From: Saccharopolyspora dendranthemae
GTDB taxonomy: Bacteria; Actinomycetota; Actinomycetes; Mycobacteriales; Pseudonocardiaceae
Length of the DNA stretch: 64,000 bases
Assembly (NCBI RefSeq): GCF_007829955.1
Contig: NZ_VIWX01000002.1
Coordinates: 434,001 to 498,000, forward strand
Direction: 5' to 3'
Shown: in pieces, positions 1 to 8,563 of the stretch
Position numbering within the stretch: position 1 is the stretch's first letter
Layout: every line of letters begins with the position of its first letter
The notes under the pieces: model-generated
Told to the model about the DNA's origin: nothing
Databases searched by the model: none
Seen by the model: the letters and a program-made list of their open reading frames with translations, nothing else
Made by a program: the position numbers and the translations under genes

Positions 1-71
1 ACATGGCCGAAGACGCTCCCGGCCCACTAGCGGACCAGCTCACTAGGTTCCTCAGAACCGAGTACGAATAA
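1..71 (+). CDS. possible 3' end of a gene cut by the window edge
   Basis: An open frame runs from base 3 to a TAA at 69-71 and encodes about 22 residues ending FLRTEYE. It could be the C-terminus of a gene starting left of the window. It is too short to identify and has no recognised motif. Low confidence. Confidence 0.25.
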   Translation, partial: MAEDAPGPLADQLTRFLRTEYE

Positions 72-180
72 CGAACTCCGACTGGCACCACAGCGTTTCA
101 CTGCCAAAAGGAAGGGTCTGAACAGGGTTTGGTTGACACCCGATGTGTGAGGCTTCGGCCTTGCTTGGAAGGATGTCGTC

Positions 181-266
181 GTGCCCAAGCCCTATCCGCA
201 GGAGTTCCGTGATGACGTGGTCGCCGTGGCCCGTCGTCGCGAAGCGTCGCTGACGCAGGTGGCCTC
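181..266 (+). mobile_element. IS3-type transposase OrfA 5' fragment
   Basis: From a GTG at 181 the frame reads V-P-K-P-Y-P-Q-E-F-R-D-D-V-V-A-V-A-R. This closely resembles the N-terminus of IS3-family OrfA proteins (MPKPYPxEFRDDVVxVAR). Similarity lasts about 28 residues and then runs directly into the antisense strand of the acyl-CoA synthetase remnant at about 266. The helix-turn-helix remainder and OrfB are missing, so this is a dead fragment. The bases before 181 may hold the insertion sequence's left end, but no matching right terminal repeat was found. Confidence 0.65.
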
Positions 267-592
267 TGATGCGCCGTCTCAGGTCGGTCTTCATGATCTT
301 GCCGGCGGCGGATGTGGGCAGCACGTCTAGACCTCGGCGTGGCGGATCTTCTTATGTGGGAGGACCTGTTCGGCGACGAACGCCTTCACCTCGTCGATGT
401 CCAAAACCGCGCCGATTCGGGGTACGGCGAACGCGACGGGTTCCTCGCCGTTGGACGGTGTTGGTCGGCCGACGACCGCGGCGGCCGCAATGTCCGGATG
501 TGTGGAGAGCACACCTTCGAGCTCACGCGGTTTGACGCTGTATCCTCGTAGATCAACATGTCTTCGACTCGGTCGGTGATGAAGACGAATCG
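266..592 (-). pseudogene. acyl-CoA synthetase (AMP-forming) C-terminal remnant
   Basis: Reading leftward on the minus strand, three frames together give the C-terminal domain of an AMP-forming acyl-CoA ligase: F-I-T-D-R-V-E-D-M-L, then V-K-P-R-E-L-E-G-V-L-S-T-H-P-D-I-A, then L-P-T-S-A-A-G-K-I-M-K-T-D-L-R. The last carries the catalytic-lysine motif GKIMKxDLR. One frame change lies near 540-550 and another near 325, where a TAG interrupts. The large N-terminal domain is absent. The gene is a truncated, frameshifted relic joined to an IS fragment at about 266. Confidence 0.75.
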
Positions 593-596
593 CTCG

Positions 597-960
597 TCAT
601 CGCGACCCGTTGAGCTGGTCGTCGTGGCGGCCGTGCGTGCTCACCGGGTCTGCCGATTCGATCGCGTAAGCGACTGCGAGCGTTCGGGTCGGGCATTGGA
701 GCTTCGCGAGAATGCTCGAAACCAGCCGTTTCACGCCGTGTTCGGAGATCGCGAGTTCACGTGCGATGCGCTTGTTGCTCTGCCCCTTCGCCATCTCGGC
801 GAGGACGTCGTGCTCGCGGGGTGTCAAGGCGTTGACCAACGACCTCTCCGGCTTCCTCGCGCTTCGACCGCTGTCGCACCTCTGCGAGCTCCGTCGCAGA
901 AAACGGACCATGAAGTCCGCAGTTCGTGAGTGCTTCATGCTCAGCTCCAGCTATCGACGG
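597..960 (-). pseudogene. LuxR-family HTH regulator, frameshifted
   Basis: The minus frame ending at 597 encodes a complete LuxR-type helix-turn-helix: [15 protein letters not shown], then an I-S-E-H-x-V-K-R recognition helix. Just upstream the natural continuation ([14 protein letters not shown]) lies in another frame and meets TPREHD near 825-830, so a one- or two-base indel probably split the gene. No sensory or receiver domain is visible upstream. An alternative is a functional 113-residue LuxR protein starting at 938, but its N-terminus looks non-native. Confidence 0.5.
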
Positions 961-1152
961 GCAGGTCGCTGAGACAAGAGGGCCCTCCCTTGTGAACACA
1001 ACCGGCTCGTCGTCCCGTGCGATCTGCCTGCCCGAGGTTTGCCTGCTGGGCTTGCTGGGTACGAGGTGTGCACGAGGTGCAGGGTTCTGCGACCGGCTTC
1101 GGCGTCCGCACACGTGGTCGCATGGCCGCTCCACACGCTGGAAGGGAAGGAC

Positions 1153-1377
1153 ATGGCGAACAACGCGCACTTGGTCACCGCCGGTGAGAGCCCGGGTTCT
1201 TGGTTGGTGATTCGCGATGACCGAGGCTCCACCATCACCGAACTGGAGTTGCCGCACTCGGTCACCGAGCCCGCTCAAGCCGAAAAGCACTTGCACGAGG
1301 CCGGCTGGAGCCGGAGTGCGAGTGCCGAGTGGACCCGGGCCGACGACGGCTGGGTCGTGCCAGTCGTTCCTTCATGA
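1153..1377 (+). CDS. small conserved-type hypothetical protein
   Basis: A 74-residue soluble protein. The ATG at 1153 follows GAAGGGAAGGAC, a good ribosome binding site, which decides the start over the longer open frame beginning at 1039. The sequence is acidic and rich in W, T and E, including G-S-W-L-V-I-R-D-D-R-G and W-T-R-A-D-D-G-W-V-V-P. It has no membrane segment or cysteine. It resembles small actinobacterial proteins of unknown function. Function not recognised. Confidence 0.6.
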   Translation: MANNAHLVTAGESPGSWLVIRDDRGSTITELELPHSVTEPAQAEKHLHEAGWSRSASAEWTRADDGWVVPVVPS

Positions 1378-1953
1378 GAGATGACCGCGCTGTTGGCCGT
1401 CAGGATCCTTGAGGGAGCTACGGCCGAGTTTGGAGTAACAGGTCGAGCTTTCGTTGCGGCAGGTGTACGAGCAGGAGGATCCCTCGCGCTGGACGAACCG
1501 TGGGATGCCGCGCTCGGCGCTGGGGTCGATGCGCACTGGACGCGGTTGCCGGAACTCGGAGCGTACGTCCGCGAAAAGGCCCGCGCCGTCCGGATGCTCG
1601 TTGTCGTGGCCGACCAAGGTGCGCAAATCAGGCAAGAGATCCTTGGACAGCAGCACGAGCCGCGCGAGATGGACACCGAGTGCTTTGAGGGCAGTTCCGT
1701 TGAGGGCGTGCACAAGCCCTCCGGAGGCGCCCCTCTCGCACAACCAGATCCAGCGGCGTGCCGATGAGGCGGTTCTGCGCAACGCCAAGGACATCGCCGC
1801 GTACCTGCACAGGGCTGCGTCGACTGCCGTGGCTCCATGGCAAGTCGGACAACCGCTCGCGACCTGCGGTCGTTCACCCGCCGAAGCAAACCGCCCGCTC
1901 GCCGAGTGGACGTTCGGCGACATCGCTCCATCGTGATCTGGAGAGAGTTGAGA
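1378..1953. other. 576-base stretch without a convincing gene
   Basis: Open frames exist on both strands (plus 1381-1767; minus 1372-1923), but neither has a clear ribosome binding site or a recognisable motif. The minus frame at about 1500-1720 has codon use closest to real coding (V-H-A-L-N-G-T-A-L-K-A-L-G-V-H-L), so it may be a decayed gene. I could not assign it. Confidence 0.3.
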
Positions 1954-2739
1954 TCAGGAGCCTGTCCACCGGGGCGGGCGCTTCTCGGTGAAGGCGCGCG
2001 GCCCCTCCTCGGCGTCCGCCGAGGTGAGCATCGCCTGGTAGTTCGGCAGGTCGCCGCTTCGCAGCAGGCGGTAACCGGATTCGACGTCGAGGACGCCGGT
2101 GCGGCGGGTGATCTCCTTGACCGCAGCGGTTGCCAGCGGTGCGGCAGCGCAGATCTGCTGGGCCAGCTCCGTGGCCTCGGCCATCAGGTCCCCGGCTGGG
2201 ACGACCCGGTTGACAAGGCCCCACCGCGAGGCCTCGGGAGATGTCATGCGGCGGCCGGTGAGCAGCAGCTCGGAGGCGATCGCTGGTGGCAAGCGCTTCG
2301 GCAACCGGAGCACGCCGCCGGAATCGGCGACCATGCCCAGGTTCACCTCGGGGAGCGCGAATTCCGCGTGCTCGGAGGCGACGATCAGGTCGGCGGCGAG
2401 GGCGAGCTCGAAGCCACCGCCCACGGCCAGCCCGTTGACCGCGGCGATCACCGGCTTGTCCAGGTCGAAGAACTCGGTGAGCCCGGCGAAACCGGTGGGC
2501 CCGTGGTCGGCGTCGATGGCCTCGCCCTCGACGGCGCCCTTGAGATCCCAGCCCGCGGAGAAGAACCGCTCGCCCGCTCCGGTGAGAACCGCGACGCGCA
2601 GCGAGTCGTCCCGCCGCAGGCGGTCGAAGGCCGCGTGCAGCGCTCGGCTGGTGGCGACGTCGATCGCGTTGGCCTTCGGTCGGTCCAGGGTCACCGTCAG
2701 GACCCCGCCGTCGATGTCGATCCGCACCTGTTCAGTCAT
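1954..2739 (-). CDS. caiD: crotonobetainyl-CoA (carnitinyl-CoA) hydratase, CaiD-like
   Basis: A crotonase-fold hydratase of 261 residues, the same length as E. coli CaiD as I recall it. It shares long blocks with Cai[31 protein letters not shown] and [16 protein letters not shown]. Glu111 (GGGFE) and Glu131 (LPE) sit at the two crotonase catalytic positions. It would interconvert crotonobetainyl-CoA and carnitinyl-CoA in the cytosol. The ATG at 2739 follows GACAGGAG and is preferred over upstream in-frame starts. It is the last gene of the minus-strand catabolic set, 160 bases after the CoA ligase. Assignment to the CaiD group is strong; the in vivo substrate is inferred. Confidence 0.85.
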   Translation of the reverse strand: MTEQVRIDIDGGVLTVTLDRPKANAIDVATSRALHAAFDRLRRDDSLRVAVLTGAGERFFSAGWDLKGAVEGEAIDADHGPTGFAGLTEFFDLDKPVIAAVNGLAVGGGFELALAADLIVASEHAEFALPEVNLGMVADSGGVLRLPKRLPPAIASELLLTGRRMTSPEASRWGLVNRVVPAGDLMAEATELAQQICAAAPLATAAVKEITRRTGVLDVESGYRLLRSGDLPNYQAMLTSADAEEGPRAFTEKRPPRWTGS

Positions 2740-2899
2740 CGGACTCCTGTCTCCGTAGTCGTTGTGTGGGAGCGGCCTACCTCTGCTCGGGGCCGCGAGA
2801 TCCACCGAGGTGCTGTTGTATGTCAGGGATGGCTGCTGAGGAAACCGCGGTGCGGGGAGCAACCCTGAGATGACCGGTGCACCGCGTCGTGACCGCTGG

Positions 2900-5002
2900 T
2901 CAGATCGGCCCGCAAGACACGCTCTGCGCAGCACTCGTCTTCCGGACCAGGACGTCTACCGCCACGGTCGAGTTCTGAAGGGCCAGCAGCGGGTTCACAT
3001 CCAGTTCCACGAGGCGGTCTTCGCCGTGCGCGTACTCGACGATCGCGGTGATCGCATCCAGCAGGGCCGGCACGTCCGCGCCGGCCCCTCGGAAACCGGC
3101 CAGCAGCGGCCAGACCCTCAGGCCGCGCAACGATTCTTCGATCTGGTCGCGAGTCGCGGGCAGCAGCAGAGTCACCGAATCTCGCACCAGTTCCACCAGA
3201 ACGCCGCCCGCACCGATGGTCAGGGCCAGTCCGAACTGCGGGTCGCGGTACACGCCAACCAACAGCTCGGCGACCGCTCCTGGGATCATGCGTTCGACGA
3301 GGAAGGTATCTGTCAGTGCGGTCATCTCGTCCACGACGTTCCGCACCTGCTCCCGGCTGGTCAGGCCGACGCGCACGCCGCCCACTTCGCTCTTGTGCGC
3401 CAAGTCAGTCGATACTGCCTTGACCACCACCGGAAAATCGAGTTCCGCGGCAGCTTCTGGTGCGCCGGCGGCACAGGTCAGCACGCCTTCGGGGACGGTG
3501 AGACCGGCTGCCGCCAGCTCGCGTTTGCCCGCGTGCTCGTCCAGCTGGTGGGACTCGCCGGTGACCGCTACCGGAGCTTCCAGCGGAACCATCGATCCCG
3601 CTCGCCGCTGCGCGGTGCCGATTTCCACTGAGGCGGCGAGCGCTGCGAGACAGTCCCGGATGCCTTGCATGGGTGCGATCCCCGCTTCGAGCAGTCGTGC
3701 TCCGACCGCTTCGGGAATTCCCTCGGGAAGGGAACTCACCACGCATGCCGAACCGCCCACCTGGTGGTGCGCCGCGAGGAACGCGTCTGCGGTCACCGTC
3801 CAGGGACCGTCGACGCAGCGGTCGTCGCGGGGAAAGTCGACCAGCAGCAGGTGGCAATCGAGGCCGGTTTCGAGCAGCTCGGTGAAGCATGCCGTCTGCG
3901 CTGTTGGATCACCCCAGATGTAAGCGTTGTAGTCGAGGGGGTTCGCTACCGCGACCCGATCGCCGAGAAGGCGCCGCAGCCGCGTCTCGGTGTCTGCCGG
4001 GAGGGGTGGCAGTTCGAGCCCGTGCCGGTCGGCCAAATCCGCCACCAGCGCCGCCTCGCCGCCGGAACAGCTGGCGGAGGTGATCCGGTTGTCAGCCAGC
4101 GCGCCGTGCACGTGCAGGAACTTCAGGGTTTCCAGGAAGGTGTCAACGTTGTGCACGCGGGCCATGCCCAGTCGCTGGAACAGGGCATCGCAGAGAGCAT
4201 CCGAGCCCGAGAGGGAGCTGGTGTGGCTGAGGCTGGCCTGGGCCGCGAGTTCAGAGCTGCCCGTTTTCAGCACGACCACGGGGATTCCGGCGCGCAGCGC
4301 CTGAATCCCGATCCGCGACAGGCCCGAGACGTCGTCGATGCCCTCCAAGTGAAGACCGATCGCGGTGATGCGGGGGTCCGAGAGCATCGCCTCAACGATG
4401 TCCGGAACGCCGGTCACCGCGCTGTTGCCCATGGTGATCAGTTGTGCGAGAGGTAGGGAGCGGCGCTGCATGGTGAGGTTCTGACCGATGTTCCCGCTCT
4501 GGGTGATCACGGCGACTCCGCGCTCTACCCGCTGTCCGCCGTGCTGGTCCGGCCACAGCGCGGCGCCGTCCAGGTAGTTGAGGGTGCCGATGCAGTTCGG
4601 GCCGACCACGGCCATTCCGGCGGCCGCCTCCACCAGTGACTGCTGGAGATCCGCGCCATCGCTGCCGAGTTCCGCGAAGCCGGCCGCGTGGCAGACCACC
4701 CCGCCGCCGCCACGTGCCGCGAGCCCGGCGACCACGTCTACGGTCGCCTCCCTCGGCACCGCGACGAACGCCGCGTCCGGTGCGGCCGGAAGTTCGGCGG
4801 CACTGCGGTAGCACGGCAGGCCCTCGATGGCGCTCCGGGTCGGATGCACCGGCCAGATCGGCCCGGTGAAGCCGATGCGGCGGCACTGGCGGATCGCTTC
4901 GGCCGCGGCGTCACCACCGAACACGGCGATGTGCCGGGGCGCCAGCATTCGGCGGATGCTCTCCTGCCGGGATGCGGAGATGTGGTGGCGGTCATCGCTC
5001 AT
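2900..5002 (-). CDS. acyl-CoA ligase, ADP-forming acetyl-CoA synthetase family (CoA-binding plus ATP-grasp)
   Basis: A 700-residue single-chain ligase. The N-terminal half holds a CoA-binding Rossmann domain ([19 protein letters not shown]) and succinyl-CoA ligase-like domains ([10 protein letters not shown]). The block [10 protein letters not shown] carries the probable phosphorylated histidine. The C-terminal ~220 residues are an ATP-grasp domain (F-P-V-V-V-K-A-V-S, then L-V-E-L-D-V-N-P-L). Such enzymes make an acyl-CoA from a free acid with ATP. Between a CaiD-like hydratase and an acyl-CoA dehydrogenase it probably activates gamma-butyrobetaine, crotonobetaine or carnitine. That substrate is inferred from neighbours only. 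Confidence 0.85.
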   Translation of the reverse strand: MSDDRHHISASRQESIRRMLAPRHIAVFGGDAAAEAIRQCRRIGFTGPIWPVHPTRSAIEGLPCYRSAAELPAAPDAAFVAVPREATVDVVAGLAARGGGGVVCHAAGFAELGSDGADLQQSLVEAAAGMAVVGPNCIGTLNYLDGAALWPDQHGGQRVERGVAVITQSGNIGQNLTMQRRSLPLAQLITMGNSAVTGVPDIVEAMLSDPRITAIGLHLEGIDDVSGLSRIGIQALRAGIPVVVLKTGSSELAAQASLSHTSSLSGSDALCDALFQRLGMARVHNVDTFLETLKFLHVHGALADNRITSASCSGGEAALVADLADRHGLELPPLPADTETRLRRLLGDRVAVANPLDYNAYIWGDPTAQTACFTELLETGLDCHLLLVDFPRDDRCVDGPWTVTADAFLAAHHQVGGSACVVSSLPEGIPEAVGARLLEAGIAPMQGIRDCLAALAASVEIGTAQRRAGSMVPLEAPVAVTGESHQLDEHAGKRELAAAGLTVPEGVLTCAAGAPEAAAELDFPVVVKAVSTDLAHKSEVGGVRVGLTSREQVRNVVDEMTALTDTFLVERMIPGAVAELLVGVYRDPQFGLALTIGAGGVLVELVRDSVTLLLPATRDQIEESLRGLRVWPLLAGFRGAGADVPALLDAITAIVEYAHGEDRLVELDVNPLLALQNSTVAVDVLVRKTSAAQSVSCGPI

Positions 5003-5081
5003 GGAACACCCTCGGGTTTCTCCGGCACGGCTGAACGACGCTCCCGGTGAAGCGGGACGGTCGCTCGCGGACTTGGACGGC

Positions 5082-6242
5082 TCACGCGCCCAGCGGGCGG
5101 AGCAGGGAGCGGGAAATGATGTGACGCTGGATCTCGCTGGTGCCGTCCCAGATTCGCTCCACGCGGGCGTCGCGCCAGAACCGCTCGATGGGCAGCTCCG
5201 CCATCAGTCCCATCCCGCCGAAGATCTGCAGGGCGCGGTCGGTGATCCGGCCCAGTGCCTCGGAGGCGAACAGCTTGGCCATCGCCGCGTCCTGGTCGGT
5301 CATGTGACCGTTGTCGAGATTCGCGGCGGCGCGCAGGGTGAGCAGTTCCGCCGCGTCCAGTTCGGTGGCCATGTCCGCCAGCTGGAACCCGACGCCCTGG
5401 AACTTGCCGATGGGCTGGCCGAACTGGTGTCGTTCGGCCGCCCACTGGGTGGCCATCTCCAGCACCCGCCGCCCGCGGCCGACACTGGTGGCCGCGACGC
5501 TCAACCGGCTCGCTCCCAGCCACTCAGCCATGAGTTCAAAGCCCGCGCCGTCCTCGCCAAGTCGCTGTGCGGCCGGCACCCGGCAGTCCTCGAAGACGAG
5601 TTCGCACTGGTGGTAGCCGCGGTTGGAGACGCACGCCGACCCGCGTCGAACGGTCAGCCCGGGGGTGTCGAGGTCCACCAGGAAGGCGGTGATCAGGTTC
5701 TTCGGACCGCGCGAGGTCTGCTCGGTCCCGGTGGCGGCGAACAGCACCACGAAGTCGGAGACGTCGGCGTGGCTGATGAAGTGCTTGGTGCCGTTGAGCA
5801 CGTAGTCGCCGCCGTCGCGCACCGCGCGGGTGGTCATGGACCGCACGTCCGAGCCTGCGCCGGGTTCGGTCATGGCCAGGCAGTCGTGGCGCTCACCGCG
5901 GATGGCAGGCATGAGGTAGCGTTCGCGCTGTTCGCCTTGGCAGGCTTCCAGGATGTTGCTCGGACGGGCGACGAGCATCTGCAGCGCGTAGCTGGTGCGA
6001 CCGAGTTCTCGCTCCACGAGTGTGATCCCGGTGGCGTCCAAACCACCGCCCCCCAGTTCAGCGGGCATGTTGGCGGCGTACAGCCCGGCTTCGAGGGACT
6101 TGCGCTGGATGCGTTCGGAGATTTCGGGCGGGACTTCGTTCAGGCGCTCGACTTCCTCTTCGTGCGGTTCCAGTTCAGTGGCCACGAACTTGCGCACGGT
6201 GTCGACGATGATGCGTTGCTCGTCGTTCAGGGCGAAATCCAC
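5082..6242 (-). CDS. acyl-CoA dehydrogenase (possible gamma-butyrobetainyl/crotonobetainyl-CoA dehydrogenase)
   Basis: A 386-residue FAD acyl-CoA dehydrogenase of normal length. It has the N-terminal helical domain, the flavin loop M-T-E-P-G-A-G-S-D, and C-terminal R-H-Q-F-G-Q-P-I-G-K-F-Q and Q-I-F-G-G-M-G. It starts MDFALNDEQ, like CaiA of the carnitine pathway. At the usual catalytic glutamate before GTS the sequence reads I-W-D-G-T-S-E-I-Q, so Asp366 replaces Glu, and no alternative helix-G glutamate is evident. It sits 79 bases before the CoA ligase, same strand, in one transcription unit. The expected role is alpha,beta-desaturation (or the reverse) of a betaine-type acyl-CoA. The family is certain; the substrate is inferred. 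Confidence 0.85.
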   Translation of the reverse strand: MDFALNDEQRIIVDTVRKFVATELEPHEEEVERLNEVPPEISERIQRKSLEAGLYAANMPAELGGGGLDATGITLVERELGRTSYALQMLVARPSNILEACQGEQRERYLMPAIRGERHDCLAMTEPGAGSDVRSMTTRAVRDGGDYVLNGTKHFISHADVSDFVVLFAATGTEQTSRGPKNLITAFLVDLDTPGLTVRRGSACVSNRGYHQCELVFEDCRVPAAQRLGEDGAGFELMAEWLGASRLSVAATSVGRGRRVLEMATQWAAERHQFGQPIGKFQGVGFQLADMATELDAAELLTLRAAANLDNGHMTDQDAAMAKLFASEALGRITDRALQIFGGMGLMAELPIERFWRDARVERIWDGTSEIQRHIISRSLLRPLGA

Positions 6243-6475
6243 GGTGTGCTCCTCGAATGCTGTTCTCTGGACCGCACATCGGGTGCGGGCGCTTTCGTCC
6301 TTGGGCTTGGTTCAGAACCGGCACCGGCCGTGCGGGTGGCGCGACCGCCCACGTTCCTCTGGGCTCCGTGCGCACTGCTGATGTAGGCCCCATGCGACTC
6401 GTCGCGGACGCTCGCCAGCAGTCGGTGCGAATTCCCCTGCGCGCAACGACACAACCGTGCCGTCACAGGCTGAAA

Positions 6476-6493
6476 CCCCGCCCGTGCGCGGGG
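6476..6493 (-). terminator. hairpin downstream of the thioesterase gene
   Basis: On the minus strand, six-base arms CCCCGC and GCGGGG enclose a six-base loop, followed by TTTC. It lies 26 bases past the thioesterase stop and could end or attenuate transcription before the acyl-CoA dehydrogenase. The T run is short, so it is only a candidate. Confidence 0.4.
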
Positions 6494-6519
6494 AACGGCG
6501 GTTGCCCCGGAAGGTCACG

Positions 6520-7053
6520 TCAGCGTCGGATACCCATGGGCTTGCCGACGACGTCCGGGGTGGTGAGGGTGGCGTGCGACCGGCGGATCGTTGCCAGCCG
6601 TTGTTGCAGTTCGGGTGGCATCTCGCTGGACTTGCCACGCGCGATGTCGACGTGCACGAGCAGTTGCTCGGCTGAGGCCAGAAGCGCGTCGGTTTCCCCG
6701 TGGCGCATCTCGTGGAAGACGTGCAAGCGCTTGGCGTCGTGGTCGAGCAGGCGCAGGCTCAGCACCAGCGGCTCGCCTTCAGCTACCTCGCGGCGGTTGT
6801 GGATGTGCGTCTCGACCGTGTAGAGCGAGTGCCCGCCTTCCCGGTAGTCCTCGCCGATCCCGAGATACCGGAAGAAGGCATCCGAGTTGTCGCCGAACAC
6901 CCGCAGGTAGCAGGACTCACTCATGTGCCCGTTGTAGTCGACCCATCGTGAGCTGACCGGGGTCTGGTGCAGGTGCAGCGGCGCCGGAACTTCCGCGCTG
7001 TCGTCCCACGGGCGATGCCCGCTTCCTTCGTAAGGGGTAACCAATCGATCCAT
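6520..7053 (-). CDS. hotdog-fold thioesterase, betainyl-CoA thioesterase-like
   Basis: A 177-residue 4-hydroxybenzoyl-CoA-type thioesterase. The block W-V-D-Y-N-G-H-M-S-E-S-C-Y holds the Asp and Asn-Gly-His-Met signature of the hotdog active site. Y-T-V-E-T-H-I-H-N and L-H-V-F-H-E-M are typical of the thioesterase acting on betainyl-CoA in carnitine catabolism, where it can also be fused to carnitine dehydrogenase. Hydrolysis of betainyl-CoA would release glycine betaine. It is the first gene of the minus-strand set and diverges from the IclR gene across 141 bases. The start at 7053 lacks a strong ribosome binding site. Confidence 0.75.
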   Translation of the reverse strand: MDRLVTPYEGSGHRPWDDSAEVPAPLHLHQTPVSSRWVDYNGHMSESCYLRVFGDNSDAFFRYLGIGEDYREGGHSLYTVETHIHNRREVAEGEPLVLSLRLLDHDAKRLHVFHEMRHGETDALLASAEQLLVHVDIARGKSSEMPPELQQRLATIRRSHATLTTPDVVGKPMGIRR

Positions 7054-7078
7054 GAAGACTCACAATGTGCAGTGGTTG

Positions 7079-7093
7079 TTCGCAATATGCGAC
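7079..7093. promoter_or_regulatory. candidate IclR operator in the divergent intergenic region
   Basis: TTCGCAATATGCGAC contains the inverted repeat TCGCA-ATA-TGCGA at 7080-7092. Its size and form resemble operators of IclR-family proteins such as PcaU/PobR. It lies 26 bases upstream of the thioesterase start and about 100 bases upstream of the IclR start, so the regulator could control both directions. Confidence 0.5.
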
Positions 7094-7194
7094 GGTACGA
7101 GGTGTCAGGGGAGCCGTCAAGGCGGTTCGTTCGGGCTGGTCAAGCCGATGGCTCCATGCGCAGCGCTGCGAAACCAGTCACCTAAGGTGGGGTC

Positions 7195-7983
7195 ATGAGT
7201 GTGGAAGTGACCCACGGCCAGGACGAGCCCAGGTCCTCAGCTGGCCGCGTGCAGTCCGTGGACCGCGCGGTCGCGCTGCTCAACGCCGTGTCAGCGAGTT
7301 CCCCCGGGGGGCGGCCAGCGGCCGAACTCGCCGCGGACTGCGATCTCAACCGGGCCACCGCGTGGCGGCTGCTGGCCACCCTGGAACATCACGGGCTGAT
7401 CGAGCGCGATCCGGTGACCAACCGCTACGCGATCGGCTTCGCGGTCAGCCGCATGGCGGCTACTGCGGGCGTCGACGTTCTCGTTCGCCGCGCACACGAC
7501 GTGTTGGAACGACTCAGCCTGCAAACCAGCGAGACGGCGAACCTGGCCGTCGTGCAGCGGCTCGGTCTGACCTACGTCGACGAAGTGGTACCGCCGGTGG
7601 TCCTCAGCGCCCGCTGGCTGGGACGGCAGGTGCCGATCCACGCGACGTCGGCTGGAAAGGCGTTTCTCGCGTGGCTTTCGGAGGACGAGGTCGAAGCCAT
7701 CCTCGCCTCCCCGTTGCCCGAGTACACCCCGACCACCAGGACCGACCGGGACGCGCTGCGCACCGACCTCGAGGAGGTCCGGGAACAGGGCTACAGCGTC
7801 AGCGTTGGTGAGCTGGAGTCGCAGGTGTACGGCGTCGCGGCACCGGTCTTCGATGCCAGCCAGCGGCCTTTCGCCATCGTCAGCGTCTGGGGTCCCCGCG
7901 ACCGCGTGCCAGAGTCCCGCTTCGCCGAACTCGGTTCCCTGGCGCGCGAAGCCGCTGCTGAGATCGCCGCCTCGATGCGCTGA
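7195..7983 (+). CDS. IclR-family transcriptional regulator
   Basis: A 262-residue protein. The N-terminal winged helix-turn-helix (residues ~20-85) has S-V-D-R-A-V-A-L-L and L-N-R-A-T-A-W-R-L-L-A-T-L-E. The C-terminal effector domain has H-A-T-S-A-G-K-A-F-L-A and V-Y-G-V-A-A-P-V-F, both typical of IclR. It faces the thioesterase, dehydrogenase, ligase and hydratase genes and is the likely pathway-specific regulator, probably sensing a pathway metabolite. ATG at 7195 follows AAGGTGGGG. Confidence 0.9.
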   Translation: MSVEVTHGQDEPRSSAGRVQSVDRAVALLNAVSASSPGGRPAAELAADCDLNRATAWRLLATLEHHGLIERDPVTNRYAIGFAVSRMAATAGVDVLVRRAHDVLERLSLQTSETANLAVVQRLGLTYVDEVVPPVVLSARWLGRQVPIHATSAGKAFLAWLSEDEVEAILASPLPEYTPTTRTDRDALRTDLEEVREQGYSVSVGELESQVYGVAAPVFDASQRPFAIVSVWGPRDRVPESRFAELGSLAREAAAEIAASMR

Positions 7984-8189
7984 TCTCGATGCCCTGCGGG
8001 TTCGTCATCAGCCCGGGAAGAGGCGCTTTCGCGCTTGTGACCGGCAACCAGCGAACCGGCGTGCTGTTCGCGCGCCCGTTCCAGCGTCGGCGCCTCGTGG
8101 CCGATGACCACCAACCATGGTCATTGACCAGGAGACGACCCGAGCGCAGTTGCGGTGTTCGGCAGGGGAGACGTCGCTCGCTGGTCTGG

Positions 8190-8535
8190 AAACCCCCAGG
8201 TGCGATGGAAATCGCACCGCGCAGGTTCAGCCCGGTGTTCCGCTGGTCGGCTGCGGCGGTGAACAGGGCTGCGTGCCCCTTGGCTGTGGCCTGCCAGAGC
8301 GCCGCAAAGCTCGGGTTCATGCTGGAGCGCACCCCTGGTTGGCCGCTGGATTGAGCGATTTCGCCCTCGTCGTGCAACAACGGGTACGCGTCGAAGACCG
8401 AGATAGCAGGCGGATCGTGTCCTCGTCGAGGTCGGCCCGACGCCGGGCGAATCCGGTCGCGGGGACCGGGTGCTCGCCGACACCTTCGGTGTGTCCTGCG
8501 ATAGCACGCGAGCCAGTACCTACCCGGCCCAGCAC
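8190..8535 (-). pseudogene. secretory lipase-type alpha/beta hydrolase remnant
   Basis: Three minus-strand frames each keep a piece of an alpha/beta hydrolase of the secretory-lipase kind: A-G-H-T-E-G-V-G-E-H-P near 8499, the nucleophile elbow A-G-H-S-Q-G near 8280, and G-H-A-A-L-F-T-A-A-A then L-R-G-A-I-S-I-A-P-G-G at about 8280-8192. The pieces cannot be joined without frame changes and both termini are missing. A decayed gene. Confidence 0.55.
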
Positions 8536-8563
8536 CGCTATGGATCCTGTACCCCGCTGTCTG

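Noticed and set aside
1275..1931. Long minus-strand open frame rich in Arg, Ser, Pro and Ala
   Set aside because: Composition typical of an out-of-frame shadow in GC-rich DNA; no ribosome binding site or motif.
2900..5050. Plus-strand frames opposite the acyl-CoA ligase
   Set aside because: Antisense shadows; the minus-strand ligase has motifs throughout.
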